A stretch of 64,000 bases of DNA. Origin: Paenibacillus planticolens. GTDB taxonomy: Bacteria; Bacillota; Bacilli; Paenibacillales; NBRC-103111. Positions 9,200 through 20,292 of the stretch are shown piece by piece; positions within the stretch are counted from its first letter, which is position 1; each line of letters begins with the position of its first letter. Location: positions 1 through 64,000 of the forward strand of contig NZ_WHNZ01000039.1 in the NCBI RefSeq assembly GCF_013141725.1, read 5' to 3'. Under the pieces are notes generated by a model. That model was not told where the DNA came from. It did no database searches and worked only from the letters and a program-made list of their open reading frames with translations. Position numbers and translations under genes: made by a program.

Positions 9200-10051
9200 A
9201 TGCAGGATCTATACCAAAATCTTCATCATATGATCAATTTTCGGCATACCTTGACGAATGAGCCGCGTCCGATGGATTTTCATCAGCATCAGGATCAATA
9301 TGAGATCTATTTTTTCCTCACCGGAGACGTGCACTATTTCATCGAAAAACAGGTCTATCATTTGCAGTATGGCGATCTGTTGATCATGCACAGCAACGAG
9401 CTTCACCGGCCAAATTTTCAATCCAAAAAACAGCGTTATGAAAACTGCGTGATTCACTTTAATCCGGCGCTGCTGGACAATCTCAATTCTTCGCAGTTTG
9501 ACTTGCTGCACTGTTTCAATAACCGCAAGTTCGGCGAACAAAACCGGATGCGGCTGAATCCGCAGCAAATTGACGATATTATGAAAATATACGAGCGCAT
9601 GGAGCTGTATACGCGGCCGCAGGCGCTGCCTGGATCTGATATTTTATTCGTGGCCGCTTTTACCGAGCTGCTTGTGTTTATTAACCGGATATTCCTCAAG
9701 CAAGACAAACAGGAAGAACAGGTCATGATCCCTGATAAGCTGTCCTCCCTCTTTACGTATATTGACGAAAATCTGGATCAGGATCTGTCGCTTGAAGTGT
9801 TGGAGCATGTGGTTTTTATGAATCGCTCCTATCTTTGCCGATTATTCAAAAAACATACAGGCAGCACCATTCACGAGCATATTTTATTTAAGCGCATTAA
9901 CAAAGCGAAGCAGCTCCTCCGCGATGGCTCTACCGTCACGGATACGTGCCAGCAGGCCGGCTTCAACGACTACTCCAACTTCATCCGCACCTTCAAGAAA
10001 GCGGTCGGCCTCCCCCCTCGCCAATACCAGGCGCAGCAGCGGCGGGTTTGA
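9200..10051 (+). CDS. AraC family transcriptional regulator
   Basis: 283 residues. The N-terminal half is a cupin-like ligand-binding domain (DFHQHQDQYEIYFF, then LQYGDLLIMHSNELH), typical of sugar-responsive AraC proteins. The C-terminal 100 residues hold two helix-turn-helix motifs (LSLEVLEHVVFMNRSYLCRLFKK, and TVTDTCQQAGFNDYSNFIRTFKK with the family signature). It likely activates the divergent isomerase/epimerase-like gene in response to a sugar. ATG at 9200 follows AGAGGAGAACCTCGC. Confidence 0.93.
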   Translation: MQDLYQNLHHMINFRHTLTNEPRPMDFHQHQDQYEIYFFLTGDVHYFIEKQVYHLQYGDLLIMHSNELHRPNFQSKKQRYENCVIHFNPALLDNLNSSQFDLLHCFNNRKFGEQNRMRLNPQQIDDIMKIYERMELYTRPQALPGSDILFVAAFTELLVFINRIFLKQDKQEEQVMIPDKLSSLFTYIDENLDQDLSLEVLEHVVFMNRSYLCRLFKKHTGSTIHEHILFKRINKAKQLLRDGSTVTDTCQQAGFNDYSNFIRTFKKAVGLPPRQYQAQQRRV

Positions 10052-10502
10052 TCGCCGGGCACACGGACGATTGGCGAGACACCGCATAACTAACCGCGCA
10101 CATGACAATTTCGAGCACCACCGCCACTTTAACGCTGAAAGAGGGGCTTAAAGTTGCTGAGGCTAACCTTTGGACTGACTTAACGCTGTTTAACAGCGTT
10201 AACTCACTGCGCACACGACAATTTCGCACACCACTGCCACCTTAACGCTGAAAAACGGGCTTAAAGTAGCTGAAGCTACCCTGTGGCGGCGCAGAAGATG
10301 TAAAATGTACAGCAAATTTTGCGGTTCTGCCCCCCAGCCAGACTATTACCTGCAAAACCTACAGCAAATTTGCTGACTTTCATTAAAATACGGCGATTCC
10401 GCGAGTATTACATGTACTTTTTACATCAAAATGTGCCCAAACGGCCTGCTCACTCCAAATTCCCTGCACTTTTGCATCAAATGATTCCAAACAAGCCTAC
10501 AA
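10052..10502. other. Gene-free region with two repeat families
   Basis: No gene seen. 10088-10285 holds a direct repeat (separate entry). 10310-10490 holds weaker repeats: acagcaaatttt and acagcaaatttgct, then TACATGTACTTTTTACATCAAA and CTGCACTTTTGCATCAAA, each followed by a CCAAAC motif. Related ctgtacttttacat text recurs near 45705. Confidence 0.6.
10088..10285. repeat. Direct repeat of about 88 bp, two copies
   Basis: Copies at 10088-10177 and 10198-10285 share taact-n-CGCGCACa-GACAATTTCG-CACCAC-GCCAC-TTAACGCTGAAA-GGGCTTAAAGT-GCTGA-GCTA. They are about 85% identical by eye. Between them is a small palindrome, TTAACGCTGTTTAACAGCGTTAA. Not coding. Confidence 0.7.
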
Positions 10503-10555
10503 ACAAAAAAAGCCCCCCATCCCCTGCAATCATGCAGGATCTAGAGGACCTCTAC
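10503..10555 (-). terminator. Probable terminator of the M29 aminopeptidase unit
   Basis: Minus strand contains a hairpin ATCCTGCA/TGCAGGGGAT followed after a G-rich stretch by seven T. The stem is less clean than the others in this window. Confidence 0.5.
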
Positions 10556-10562
10556 TCACCGA

Positions 10563-11678
10563 TTATTTCAAATTCTCAGGGTTCAGTTGCAGCAGCTCAG
10601 GCAGAACGAAAATACCGTCCTTCCGAATCAGCACATCGTCAAACCAAATTTCGCCGCCGCCGTATTCCGGACGTTGGATGTTCACGATATCCCAGTGCAG
10701 CGAGGACTTGTTGCCGTTATAGGCATCGTCGTAGCAGTTGCCTGGCGTGAAGTGGAAGCTTCCGTCGATCTTCTCGTCGAACAGCGTATCTTTCATCGGA
10801 TGTTGAATGTAAGGATTCACGCCGATAGCGAATTCCCCAACATAGCGAGCGCCTTCGTCCATATCGAAAATCTCATTGATGCGATCCGTATCGTTAGCCG
10901 TCGCTTTAATGATTTTCCCGTTTTCAAACTGAAGCACGATATTTTCAAAAATAAAGCCGTCGTGAGGCGTAGGTGTATTAAAGGAAATAACGCCGTTCAC
11001 CGAATCGCGAACCGGTGCAGAGTAAACCTCGCCATCCGGAATGTTAAGCTCGCCGTCGCATTTCACGCCGCCAATGCCTTTGATCGAGAACGTCAAATCC
11101 GTTCCAGGACCGACCAAACGAACTTTGTCCGTACGATCCATCAGTTCTTTCAAGGCGTCCATAGCTTTGGACATTTTGCCGTAATCCATCGTACAAACGT
11201 TGAAGTAAAACTCTTCGAAAGCATCTGTGCTCATGCTGGCCAGCTGTGCCATGGAAGAAGTCGGGTATCGCAGAACAACCCATCTAGTATCCTTGATACG
11301 AACATCAAAATGCACCTGTTGGTAATAAACCGAATTATAAAGCTTCATCCGATCCGCCGGAATATCCGACAGCTCGTAGATGTTAGCTCCGCCGCGCACA
11401 CCTATGTAGCCTTGCATTTTTTTCATTTGGAAAGCGTCCACGTCCGCCCATGTTTGCATCTGAGCTTCCGTTCCTTCCATCACGAGCTGACGGATCACCG
11501 CATGATCGCGCAGGTTGACGAAAGGATGCGCACCTGCTGCATGAACCTTTTTCACAAGTTCCTTAACAAGAGCGTTATCGATGCCATAAGCTTCGATCAA
11601 AATATTTTCTCCAGGCTGCGCTTTTACCGAGTAATTCACAAGCACATCTGCCAATTTAGTTATTCTTGGGTCTAGCAT
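10563..11678 (-). CDS. Aminopeptidase, peptidase family M29
   Basis: A 371-residue metallo-aminopeptidase of the AmpS / thermophilic aminopeptidase family, which releases N-terminal residues from peptides using two metal ions in the cytosol. Conserved blocks are seen: FENIVLQFENG, GARYVGEFAIG, SSLHWDIV and IWFDDVLI near the C-terminus. Length is close to the family norm of about 370-410. The ATG is 2 bp after the stop of the upstream winged-helix gene and uses GAGGAGCGATAAGG as RBS, so the pair is co-transcribed. A long open frame on the opposite strand is a shadow. Confidence 0.92.
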   Translation of the reverse strand: MLDPRITKLADVLVNYSVKAQPGENILIEAYGIDNALVKELVKKVHAAGAHPFVNLRDHAVIRQLVMEGTEAQMQTWADVDAFQMKKMQGYIGVRGGANIYELSDIPADRMKLYNSVYYQQVHFDVRIKDTRWVVLRYPTSSMAQLASMSTDAFEEFYFNVCTMDYGKMSKAMDALKELMDRTDKVRLVGPGTDLTFSIKGIGGVKCDGELNIPDGEVYSAPVRDSVNGVISFNTPTPHDGFIFENIVLQFENGKIIKATANDTDRINEIFDMDEGARYVGEFAIGVNPYIQHPMKDTLFDEKIDGSFHFTPGNCYDDAYNGNKSSLHWDIVNIQRPEYGGGEIWFDDVLIRKDGIFVLPELLQLNPENLK

Positions 11679-11680
11679 CC

Positions 11681-12283
11681 TTATCGCTCCTCTTCTTCAT
11701 CCACCGCAAATGACGGTTCGTTGATTTGAAACCCGACCGTGGTTAAATAAAACCATTCCCCGTTCTCCTCTTGCTGACCATCCAGTTCAAAGATCAACGC
11801 ACGGAATTTCGACAGCCACTCCGCAAATTTCTCCTTGCTCATCTTCACTTCCAGCTGAGTGGACATCCGATGCCATTGCGCACGATCCGAAGAAGGAATT
11901 TGAAAAGCTTCCTCCGGTGCGGCAATTGCCCGAAGCCTCGCGCGGGCAAGCACATTGAGCGTCGTTTCACGGTAGTAGTTCTCTACTTCGGAAACATAGG
12001 GGAGAAGCGCTTCGCTAGGCACAAAGCCACGCGCGACGGCACGGTAAAATTTTTGCACGATACCGTTCTTGAGTTCTGTTCGCACGACCGAAATCAAGTC
12101 ATGCTTTTCCAGCTCATTCAAATGATAGTGTACCTTCGCGCGCGCCATTCCTAACAGTTTAGCCAGTTGTTGGCCCGTGTACGCTTTTTCGATAAGATAA
12201 AGCAGCACCTTCGCGCGCAGAGGATCGCTTATCGTTTTTAATTGTTCCAACTCTTCAATAATATAAACCGGTTGCAGCTTCAT
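11681..12283 (-). CDS. Winged helix-turn-helix (ArsR-like) regulator
   Basis: 200 residues. Residues about 10-80 form an ArsR-type winged helix (LKTISDPLRAKVLLYLIEK, then GQQLAKLLGMARAKVHYHLNELEK). The C-terminal 110 residues form a helix-rich domain I cannot name. RBS GGGAGG lies 10 bp before the ATG. It is directly coupled to the M29 aminopeptidase, so it probably regulates peptide use or the pair itself. No metal-binding Cys cluster is visible, so classic metal sensing is unlikely. Confidence 0.85.
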   Translation of the reverse strand: MKLQPVYIIEELEQLKTISDPLRAKVLLYLIEKAYTGQQLAKLLGMARAKVHYHLNELEKHDLISVVRTELKNGIVQKFYRAVARGFVPSEALLPYVSEVENYYRETTLNVLARARLRAIAAPEEAFQIPSSDRAQWHRMSTQLEVKMSKEKFAEWLSKFRALIFELDGQQEENGEWFYLTTVGFQINEPSFAVDEEEER

Positions 12284-12378
12284 CTGGACTCGACCTCCCT
12301 CTAATGTACCAATTTTGCCGTGTAAACAAGCATCTCTTGGTCAACTCTTAATCCCTTGCGAGATTAATTAAACGACGG

Positions 12379-12447
12379 TCAAATCTTTTTAACCGTATCA
12401 TAATGCGAAAAGGAAATCATGTCAATTGCGGTTTCGGCAATGTTCAT
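12379..12447 (-). CDS. Possible small protein, 22 residues
   Basis: An ATG at 12447 follows a very strong RBS (GAGGAGGAGG, 5-6 bp away) and opens 22 codons (starting MNIAETAIDM, ending VKKI) to TGA. It sits between the thiC terminator and the winged-helix regulator on the same strand. Nothing similar is recognised. The RBS quality is the only positive evidence; it could be a leader peptide or a remnant. Confidence 0.4.
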   Translation of the reverse strand: MNIAETAIDMISFSHYDTVKKI

Positions 12448-12521
12448 GAATCCTCCTCCTCACTCACTTAGTTCAACGCATTAACGAATTACCGAGTTTA
12501 AGCTTTATTCTCTATGGTAGC

Positions 12522-12564
12522 AAAAAGGGACGTTTCTGTCACCAAGAAAGGTGGAAAACGTCCC
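12522..12564 (-). terminator. Terminator of the thiamine operon
   Basis: Minus-strand stem GGGACGTTT...AAACGTCCC with an inner CCACC/GGTG pairing, followed by TTTTTG, starting 8 bp after thiC. Confidence 0.9.
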
Positions 12565-12571
12565 GTAATTT

Positions 12572-15031
<2,460 letters not shown>

Positions 15032-15035
<4 letters not shown>

Positions 15036-15898
15036 CGCGTCCCTCCGGCATAAGCATCCTTGTTCACGATGATGATGTCTGATAACGCAGCACCCGCCCT
15101 GAGTCCCCTTTGGTACGCCCAATGGTTCGTAGGGCCATGGCCGCTGCCTATGAACAGCGGTTCGGCTATTGCCGCATGAATGAAATTTTTGGCCAGACGT
15201 AATGCCTCACTGGCTTGTAAGCCTTGCGCAAGACCAGAAGCAATAGCTGCAGCAAACGTGCAGCCCGTACCATGCGTATGCGGTGTATGTAAGCGGCGGG
15301 ATGAGAACTCCGTGAACGTTTTCCCGTCATACAGCAAATCCGTTGCGTACTCCGTATCCGCTTCATGACCGCCTTTGATCATCACGTGCTGACAGCCGTA
15401 CTCACGAATTCGTCTCGCGGCTTGCTGACGCGACAAGCGATCCGTAATGACGATCCCGCTAAGCGCTTCCGCTTCGGGGATGTTCGGCGTAACCACATCG
15501 GCCAGCGGCAGCAGATGTTCGCGCATGGCGTCAATCGCTTCTTGCTGAAGCAGGGATGCGCCGCCCTTGGCGATCATCACGGGATCGACAACGATCCGCT
15601 CCCATTTGTAGCTTCGTATTGCTGCCGCTACGATTTGGATAATTTCGGAGGAGAACAACATTCCCGTTTTGAGCGCATCCGGACGCAAATCCGCCCCAAT
15701 GGAGGCAAGCTGCTGCTCCACGGCCTGGGCGCTCATCGGGTACACCCCTTGAACGCCAAGCGTATTCTGTGCGGTCACTGCGGTAATCACCGACATCCCG
15801 TAGACGCCCAGCTCCTGGAACGTCTTTAGATCGGCCTGAATCCCCGCTCCCCCTCCGCTGTCCGAGCCTGCAATCGTCAGCGCTTTGTAAATTGACAT
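15032..15898 (-). CDS. thiD: Hydroxymethylpyrimidine (phosphate) kinase (ThiD)
   Basis: Phosphorylates HMP and HMP-P to HMP-PP. 288-residue ribokinase-fold enzyme with AGSDSGGGAGIQADLKTF near the N-terminus, VVDPVMIAKGG in the middle and the anion-hole signature HGTGCTFAAAIASGLA near the end. RBS AAGGGGGGAG precedes the ATG. Bacilli also have a pyridoxal-kinase branch of this family (PdxK); the thiamine context favours ThiD. The stop overlaps thiE, so the two are coupled. Confidence 0.92.
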
Positions 15899-16146
15899 CT
15901 CGCTCCCCCCTTTCGAATAGTTAGATCAGGTATGATCAAGCCTAACGGACTGAGCTGACGCTATTGCTAGCAATTCGGTTAGAAATGAATTATAACGGAC
16001 TCAAATGACGCTACTTGCTTCAGAACAGCCTTAATCAGCCATATTATCCGCAGATAACGACTCCCCGGTCCATTAACTCCTCATCATCCAGCCGAATACT
16101 CAAAATAGCGTCCCACACGTCCGTAAATGAACTTGTATCGCCGCTC
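15899..16146. repeat. Gap inside thi operon with TAACGGACT repeat
   Basis: 248 bp between thiG and thiD. Two copies of TAACGGACT(G/C)A(G/A)(C/A)TGACGCTA lie at 15943-15964 and 15993-16013, 50 bp apart. Directly after the thiG stop, an open frame without a clear start encodes a peptide ending DRGVVICG (stop near 16044); I do not call it a gene. No terminator is seen, so thiD-thiE-thiC may still depend on the riboswitch. Confidence 0.55.
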
Positions 16147-16914
16147 CTAAGCCCGGCTAAAGCCCTCCATCGGGGAGCTCGCCGAAGCGTAACGCTTCTT
16201 CGGAATTCGGCCAGCCTCGAAGCCTGCGCGCCCCGCCTCAATGGCGAGCTTCATGGCATGCGCCATTTTGACAGGATCCTTAGCGCCCGAAACCGCTGTG
16301 TTCAGCAGCACGCCATCCGCCCCCATCTCCATCGCCAGCGCAGCGTCCGAAGGAGCGCCAATGCCGGCATCGACGATGACCGGCACCGTCGCCTGCTCGA
16401 TGATGAAGCTCAGATTGAGCGGATTAATAATGCCTTGCCCTGTCCCTATCGGCGATGCTCCCGGCATAATGGCATGCACCCCGAGCGCTTGCAGGCGCTT
16501 GGCTAGAAGCACATCGTCCGACGTATACGGCAGAACGATGAAGCCCTCTTCCAGCAGCATTTCCGATGCTTTCAACGTTTCCACCGGGTCCGGCAGCAAG
16601 GTCATCTCATCTCCGATGACTTCCACCTTAATCATGTCGCAGAGTCCGGACGCCTTCGCCAATTTGGCGATGCGCACCGCTTCTTCCGCTGTTTTGGCCC
16701 CTGCCGTGTTCGGCAGCAGCGTGAAATTCGATACGTCCAGCATAGACAAGAAATTCGGCTGGCTCGCCTCGAAAATGTTCATCCGCCGTACCGCAAACGT
16801 CAAAATCTGCGATTCGCTCGCATCAACAGCCTGCTTCTGAATATGAAAATCCGGGAATTTGCCTGTGCCTAGCAATAGTCTGGAACGAAACTCGTATGGA
16901 CCGATTTTTAACAT
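16147..16914 (-). CDS. thiG: Thiazole synthase (ThiG)
   Basis: Builds the thiazole ring from DXP, dehydroglycine and ThiS-thiocarboxylate. 255-residue TIM barrel. The Schiff-base lysine is K96 in [10 protein letters not shown], and the phosphate-binding loops [12 protein letters not shown] and [11 protein letters not shown] are present. Start ATG lies 6 bp after the thiS stop. The C-terminus carries a short extension compared with compact homologues. Confidence 0.96.
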   Translation of the reverse strand: MLKIGPYEFRSRLLLGTGKFPDFHIQKQAVDASESQILTFAVRRMNIFEASQPNFLSMLDVSNFTLLPNTAGAKTAEEAVRIAKLAKASGLCDMIKVEVIGDEMTLLPDPVETLKASEMLLEEGFIVLPYTSDDVLLAKRLQALGVHAIMPGASPIGTGQGIINPLNLSFIIEQATVPVIVDAGIGAPSDAALAMEMGADGVLLNTAVSGAKDPVKMAHAMKLAIEAGRAGFEAGRIPKKRYASASSPMEGFSRA

Positions 16915-16920
16915 GTTTCT

Positions 16921-17124
16921 TTATCCCCCTCCAACAAAATGAACGATTTCGATTGTATGTCCTTCGGACAGCTCCGTTTTCACGTGGTCTTCTTTTTGTA
17001 AAATGTTTTGATTATGCTCGACGACGAGCATTTTCTCCTGCAGCTCAAAATGCGCGAGCAGCTCTTCAATCGTTCGGATCGTATCCGGAACCTCGACGCT
17101 TTGGCCGTTAATGTGCAGCTTCAA
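16921..17124 (-). CDS. thiS: Sulfur carrier protein ThiS
   Basis: 67-residue ubiquitin-like carrier whose C-terminal thiocarboxylate gives sulfur to ThiG. It ends VGGG, giving the glycine tail that is adenylated. Its start overlaps the 3' end of thiO by 17 bp. No thiF is in the window, so the adenylyltransferase must come from elsewhere (a MoeB/ThiF paralogue is the usual solution). Confidence 0.94.
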   Translation of the reverse strand: MKLHINGQSVEVPDTIRTIEELLAHFELQEKMLVVEHNQNILQKEDHVKTELSEGHTIEIVHFVGGG

Positions 17125-18286
17125 TGCTGTGCAGCTCCTCTCCTTTTAATTGCTGGCCTTCCGTCCGCTTGGACGCTCCCGACAGATCTGGGCTAAAAGC
17201 TTGCAGATCAAGCTCCATATCCTCGCCCAATAAGAGATGAGCGATCGCCTTCCCCGTGATCGGACTGAGCAAAATACCGTTGCGGTAGTGCCCGCAGGCC
17301 GCAAATAATCCCTCATACATCGGAACTTTGCCGATGTACGGCAGGCCGTCCGGGGTCTGGGGCCGCAGCCCTGACCAAGCTTTTTCCCACTCCGCTGCAC
17401 CGATCGCAGGCATCAACTGCTTCGCCCTGGCCATCAGCTCCGCGAGTCCGGCCAGCGACACCTTGCGGTCGTAGCTGTTCGGCACGACCGTCGCCCCGAC
17501 GAGCAGCCGCCCCCCCGCTTTGGGGACAATATAGCACCCCGGCGTGAACAGGGTCTTATGCAGCTCCCGCTTCTCGGTGAGAACCGAGAAGCACTCTCCC
17601 TTCACGGGATACACCGGCAGGTCGATCCCGCTTCCGGCCAGGAGCCGGCCGCTCCACGTCCCCGCCGCTACGACCACGCTGCCGCCGTACAGCGGCCCCT
17701 CGGCCGTCATCACGCCGATGACGCGCTCGCGCTCCGTCAGCAGCCCCTGCACTTGGGCGAATTCTTGCAGCTTCGCCCCCAGCACCCGCGTTGCCTGCGC
17801 AAACGCCGCCGCCAGCTTCGGCGCCTCCACCTGCCCATCCTCCGGCAGGTACAAAGCTCCGCGCGTCGCCGTGCTCAGCGCGGGTTCAAGCGAAGCGGCT
17901 GCGGCTGCGCTCAGCCACTCCGCTCTTTCGCCCGCTGCGCGTTGGAGCTTCTCCCTGGCGCGCAGCTCCTGCTCTTGAACGTCGCTGAGCGCGACGTTCA
18001 AGAGGCCCTCGCGGACGAGGCCGATGTCGATGCCCGTGAGGCTCTTCAGTTCCTCGCTCAGCTTGGGGAACATCGCCCGGCTCTGCCGCGCCCACTGGAA
18101 CAGCGGCCCCGTGTCCTCCATCTCGGACTGCGCTCCGAGCATGCCGGCTGCGGCAGCCGAGGCCTCCGTCCCCAGTCTGCTGCGTTCCAGCAGCGTGACG
18201 GACTGGCCATTCTTCGCCAAGTAATAGGCGATGGAGGCGCCTATCACGCCGCCGCCAACGACGATAACGTCACTCGTATGCTTCAT
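17108..18286 (-). CDS. thiO: Glycine oxidase (ThiO)
   Basis: FAD enzyme that oxidises glycine to the dehydroglycine needed by ThiG. 392 residues, with the N-terminal dinucleotide-binding GGGVIGAS (about 11-18) and a C-terminal GHYRNGILLSPITGK block typical of glycine/D-amino-acid oxidases. I start it at the ATG at 18286, after GAGGTGAG; it overlaps the tenI 3' end by 17 bp, and a longer frame lies within tenI. Presence of ThiO rather than ThiH indicates the aerobic route. Confidence 0.95.
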   Translation of the reverse strand: MKHTSDVIVVGGGVIGASIAYYLAKNGQSVTLLERSRLGTEASAAAAGMLGAQSEMEDTGPLFQWARQSRAMFPKLSEELKSLTGIDIGLVREGLLNVALSDVQEQELRAREKLQRAAGERAEWLSAAAAASLEPALSTATRGALYLPEDGQVEAPKLAAAFAQATRVLGAKLQEFAQVQGLLTERERVIGVMTAEGPLYGGSVVVAAGTWSGRLLAGSGIDLPVYPVKGECFSVLTEKRELHKTLFTPGCYIVPKAGGRLLVGATVVPNSYDRKVSLAGLAELMARAKQLMPAIGAAEWEKAWSGLRPQTPDGLPYIGKVPMYEGLFAACGHYRNGILLSPITGKAIAHLLLGEDMELDLQAFSPDLSGASKRTEGQQLKGEELHSIEAAH

Positions 18287-18923
18287 ATCTCTCACCTCTG
18301 ATTTCTTCCGGCTGCACCGACTGCAATTCACGGATATAAGCTTTTACCGTTTCCACGGGATCCGCCGCCTCCCAAATGCCGCTCATGACAGCAATGCCGG
18401 CGGCTCCCGCTTCCAGTACGGGCCTCACCTTTTCAGGCGTTATGCCGCCGATTGCGATCACAGGAATCGCCACTTGACCCGCCACCTTCCGCAGTTGTTC
18501 AAGGCCTCTGGGCGGAACGCCCAACTTCGATTTCGTCGCAAAAATATGGCCGTACAAGACGTAATCCGCCCCCTCACTCTCCCGCTTTACGGCTTCCTCC
18601 ATGCTGTGTACGGATACTCCCGTACGTTGCACGCTTTGGCTGCTTTCCCGTATCATCAGGAGCTGCGGAGAACTTTCCGGGAGATGCAAACCGCCTAGCC
18701 CGGCAGCGTCGGCCATCCACGGAAAGCCGTTTATATAAAGGCTTCGCGCAGGCACCCCTTTTTCCAGCAAATCCTGTATGCCTATGAAAATTTCATCCAT
18801 TGGCTTCGTTTTTTCCCGAATATGTATGGCTGTAACATAGGGGTGAATCCGGGCCGCAACTGCCGCCAGATCTTTCCATGCCAGTTTGCCATTCGAGATG
18901 ACATGCAGCTCGTACCGGGACAT
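18270..18923 (-). CDS. tenI: Thiazole tautomerase (TenI)
   Basis: 217-residue ThiE-like TIM barrel. TenI aromatises the ThiG product to the carboxythiazole phosphate used by ThiE. It keeps the barrel blocks AIHIREK, GLHLPESS, GVSVHSMEEA, YVLYGHIFATKSK, IAIGGI and GIAVMSGI, but lacks the ThiE pyrimidine-site residues. First gene of the operon, directly behind the TPP riboswitch. The annotation thiamine-phosphate synthase is a common mislabel for such genes. Confidence 0.9.
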   Translation of the reverse strand: MSRYELHVISNGKLAWKDLAAVAARIHPYVTAIHIREKTKPMDEIFIGIQDLLEKGVPARSLYINGFPWMADAAGLGGLHLPESSPQLLMIRESSQSVQRTGVSVHSMEEAVKRESEGADYVLYGHIFATKSKLGVPPRGLEQLRKVAGQVAIPVIAIGGITPEKVRPVLEAGAAGIAVMSGIWEAADPVETVKAYIRELQSVQPEEIRGERYEAYE

Positions 18924-18990
18924 TTGGAGTCCGCCTCCTTACTTTGATCTGTTGTATCGATAGGTGATGGCACGATCAGCGCCAAGACGC

Positions 18991-19021
18991 AAAAAAACCA
19001 CTTTTCCAAAGAAAAGTGGTT
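18991..19021 (-). terminator. Expression-platform terminator of the TPP riboswitch
   Basis: Minus-strand stem AACCACTTTTC/GAAAAGTGGTT with a tttg loop followed by seven T, lying between the TPP aptamer and tenI. This gives transcriptional control: TPP binding would favour termination. Confidence 0.92.
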
Positions 19022-19071
19022 GTAGGTTGCCCGCATAAAAACATGCACAAATGAGGCGCCAAAGTCCGGTT

Positions 19072-19157
19072 TCCACTTTCCTCCGCTGGTATGACCCAGT
19101 TCAGGTTCAAAGGGTCCAGATTTCTCCGTCTCAGCCTTTCGGCGCCCCTAGGGATAC
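19072..19157 (-). ncRNA. TPP riboswitch (THI element)
   Basis: Minus strand shows the conserved THI core in order: AGGGGCGCC, the CTGAGA box, ACCCTTTGAACCTGA, CTGGGTCATACCAGCG and the closing GGAGGAAAGTGG. It precedes tenI and the rest of the thiamine operon and is followed by an intrinsic terminator. Confidence 0.97.
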
Positions 19158-19233
19158 ATTCGTATTCATTTGTTCATTATCATAACACGGTATCCATCGG
19201 TTGGAAATAAAAAATTTCCATCCCATCTTATCC

Positions 19234-19262
19234 TAGTCACCCAAGCCTATTGCTCTTATAAT
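19234..19262 (+). promoter_or_regulatory. Promoter of the BASS-family transporter
   Basis: TAGTCA (19234-19239), 17-bp spacer, perfect TATAAT (19257-19262). It lies about 58 bp before the transporter start. Confidence 0.6.
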
Positions 19263-19320
19263 AGGGGGAACGCTTACCTCGGCCTTACATACCTATTGTC
19301 AGGAAGGATGTACACCTAAG

Positions 19321-20292
19321 ATGCTGTCTCAATTGAATCGTCAACTAGAAAAAATCATGCCGCTCATCACGCCGGTCAGCGTACTCATCGGTGTTTTGCT
19401 CGGCAGTCATTTATTCGGATTCACCTTTTTATCGCCATGGCTATTCGCTTTTATGACCTTTTCAGGCAGTATAAGCTCCAGCTTCAGAGAATTTGTCAAG
19501 GTTGTCGTTCAACCTCTCCCGCTCATCGCTACGCTGCTAATTTTGCATGTGGGCATGCCGCTCATTGCACTTGGGCTAGGACATGCTGTTTACAGCCATG
19601 AACCGTTAACCATCACAGGCCTCATTCTTGCTGCAGCCATTCCGACAGGGATTACCAGCTTCGTCTGGGTCGCCATTTATCGCGGGAATATCGTGCTCAC
19701 CCTTTCCATTATTCTCATGGACACAGTTCTTTCGCCCTTCGTTGTTCCTTACACGCTATCTGCGCTCGTCGGAACGAAGGTACAAATGGATTCCCTAGCC
19801 ATGATGAAGGGACTTTTCTTCATGATCGTCGTCCCTTCCCTGCTCGGCATGCTGCTGAACCAATGGACCAAAGGCAATATCAAAGTGAAATGGAGCGGCC
19901 GCCTTGGCCCTTTTTCCAAAATATGCATGGGCATCGTAGTCGCTATCAACAGCTCCGTGATCGCGCCATACTTGCGTGATATTAATCCCAAGCTGCTTGG
20001 GATGGCTGGATTTGTACTAGTCCTTGCTTCGTTAGGCTACATTCTGGGGTGGGTCGTCGCGAAGCTGATGAAGTGGGAACAGGATGTTGTAGTGGCGCTA
20101 ACTTTTAACAGCGGCATGCGGAATATTAGCGCCGGCGCCGTGCTCGCTGTGGCTTATTTCCCGCCTCCGGTCGCCATTCCGGTTGTCCTGGGGATGCTGT
20201 TCCAGCAGTCGCTGGCGTCCTTATTTGGATTTCTATTGAACAGAAGATATGCTTTGAAAGACGATGCGCCTAATCTAGCTAACACTCACTAA
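19321..20292 (+). CDS. Bile acid:sodium symporter family transporter
   Basis: 323-residue integral membrane protein with about nine or ten hydrophobic helices, including the paired-helix crossing segments of the BASS fold (GLILAAAIPTGITSFVW and LTFNSGMRNISAGAVLA, the latter with the conserved NSGMRN-type motif). Members import organic anions with sodium; the actual substrate is unknown (pantothenate, keto acids and others occur in the family). AAGGATG precedes the ATG. Its stop overlaps the stop of the convergent pseudogene. The thiamine operon next door is divergent, so a thiamine-precursor role is only a guess. Confidence 0.88.
   Translation: MLSQLNRQLEKIMPLITPVSVLIGVLLGSHLFGFTFLSPWLFAFMTFSGSISSSFREFVKVVVQPLPLIATLLILHVGMPLIALGLGHAVYSHEPLTITGLILAAAIPTGITSFVWVAIYRGNIVLTLSIILMDTVLSPFVVPYTLSALVGTKVQMDSLAMMKGLFFMIVVPSLLGMLLNQWTKGNIKVKWSGRLGPFSKICMGIVVAINSSVIAPYLRDINPKLLGMAGFVLVLASLGYILGWVVAKLMKWEQDVVVALTFNSGMRNISAGAVLAVAYFPPPVAIPVVLGMLFQQSLASLFGFLLNRRYALKDDAPNLANTH

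Noticed and set aside
10587..11675. Long plus-strand open frame of about 360 codons opposite the M29 aminopeptidase
   Set aside because: It is fully antisense to a convincing enzyme, has no RBS or family resemblance, and is rich in His, Arg and Asn as expected for a shadow frame.
16044..16146. Short frame after thiG encoding a peptide ending DRGVVICG
   Set aside because: No start codon with a usable RBS, and it runs into the thiG 3' end; kept only as a note in the gap entry.
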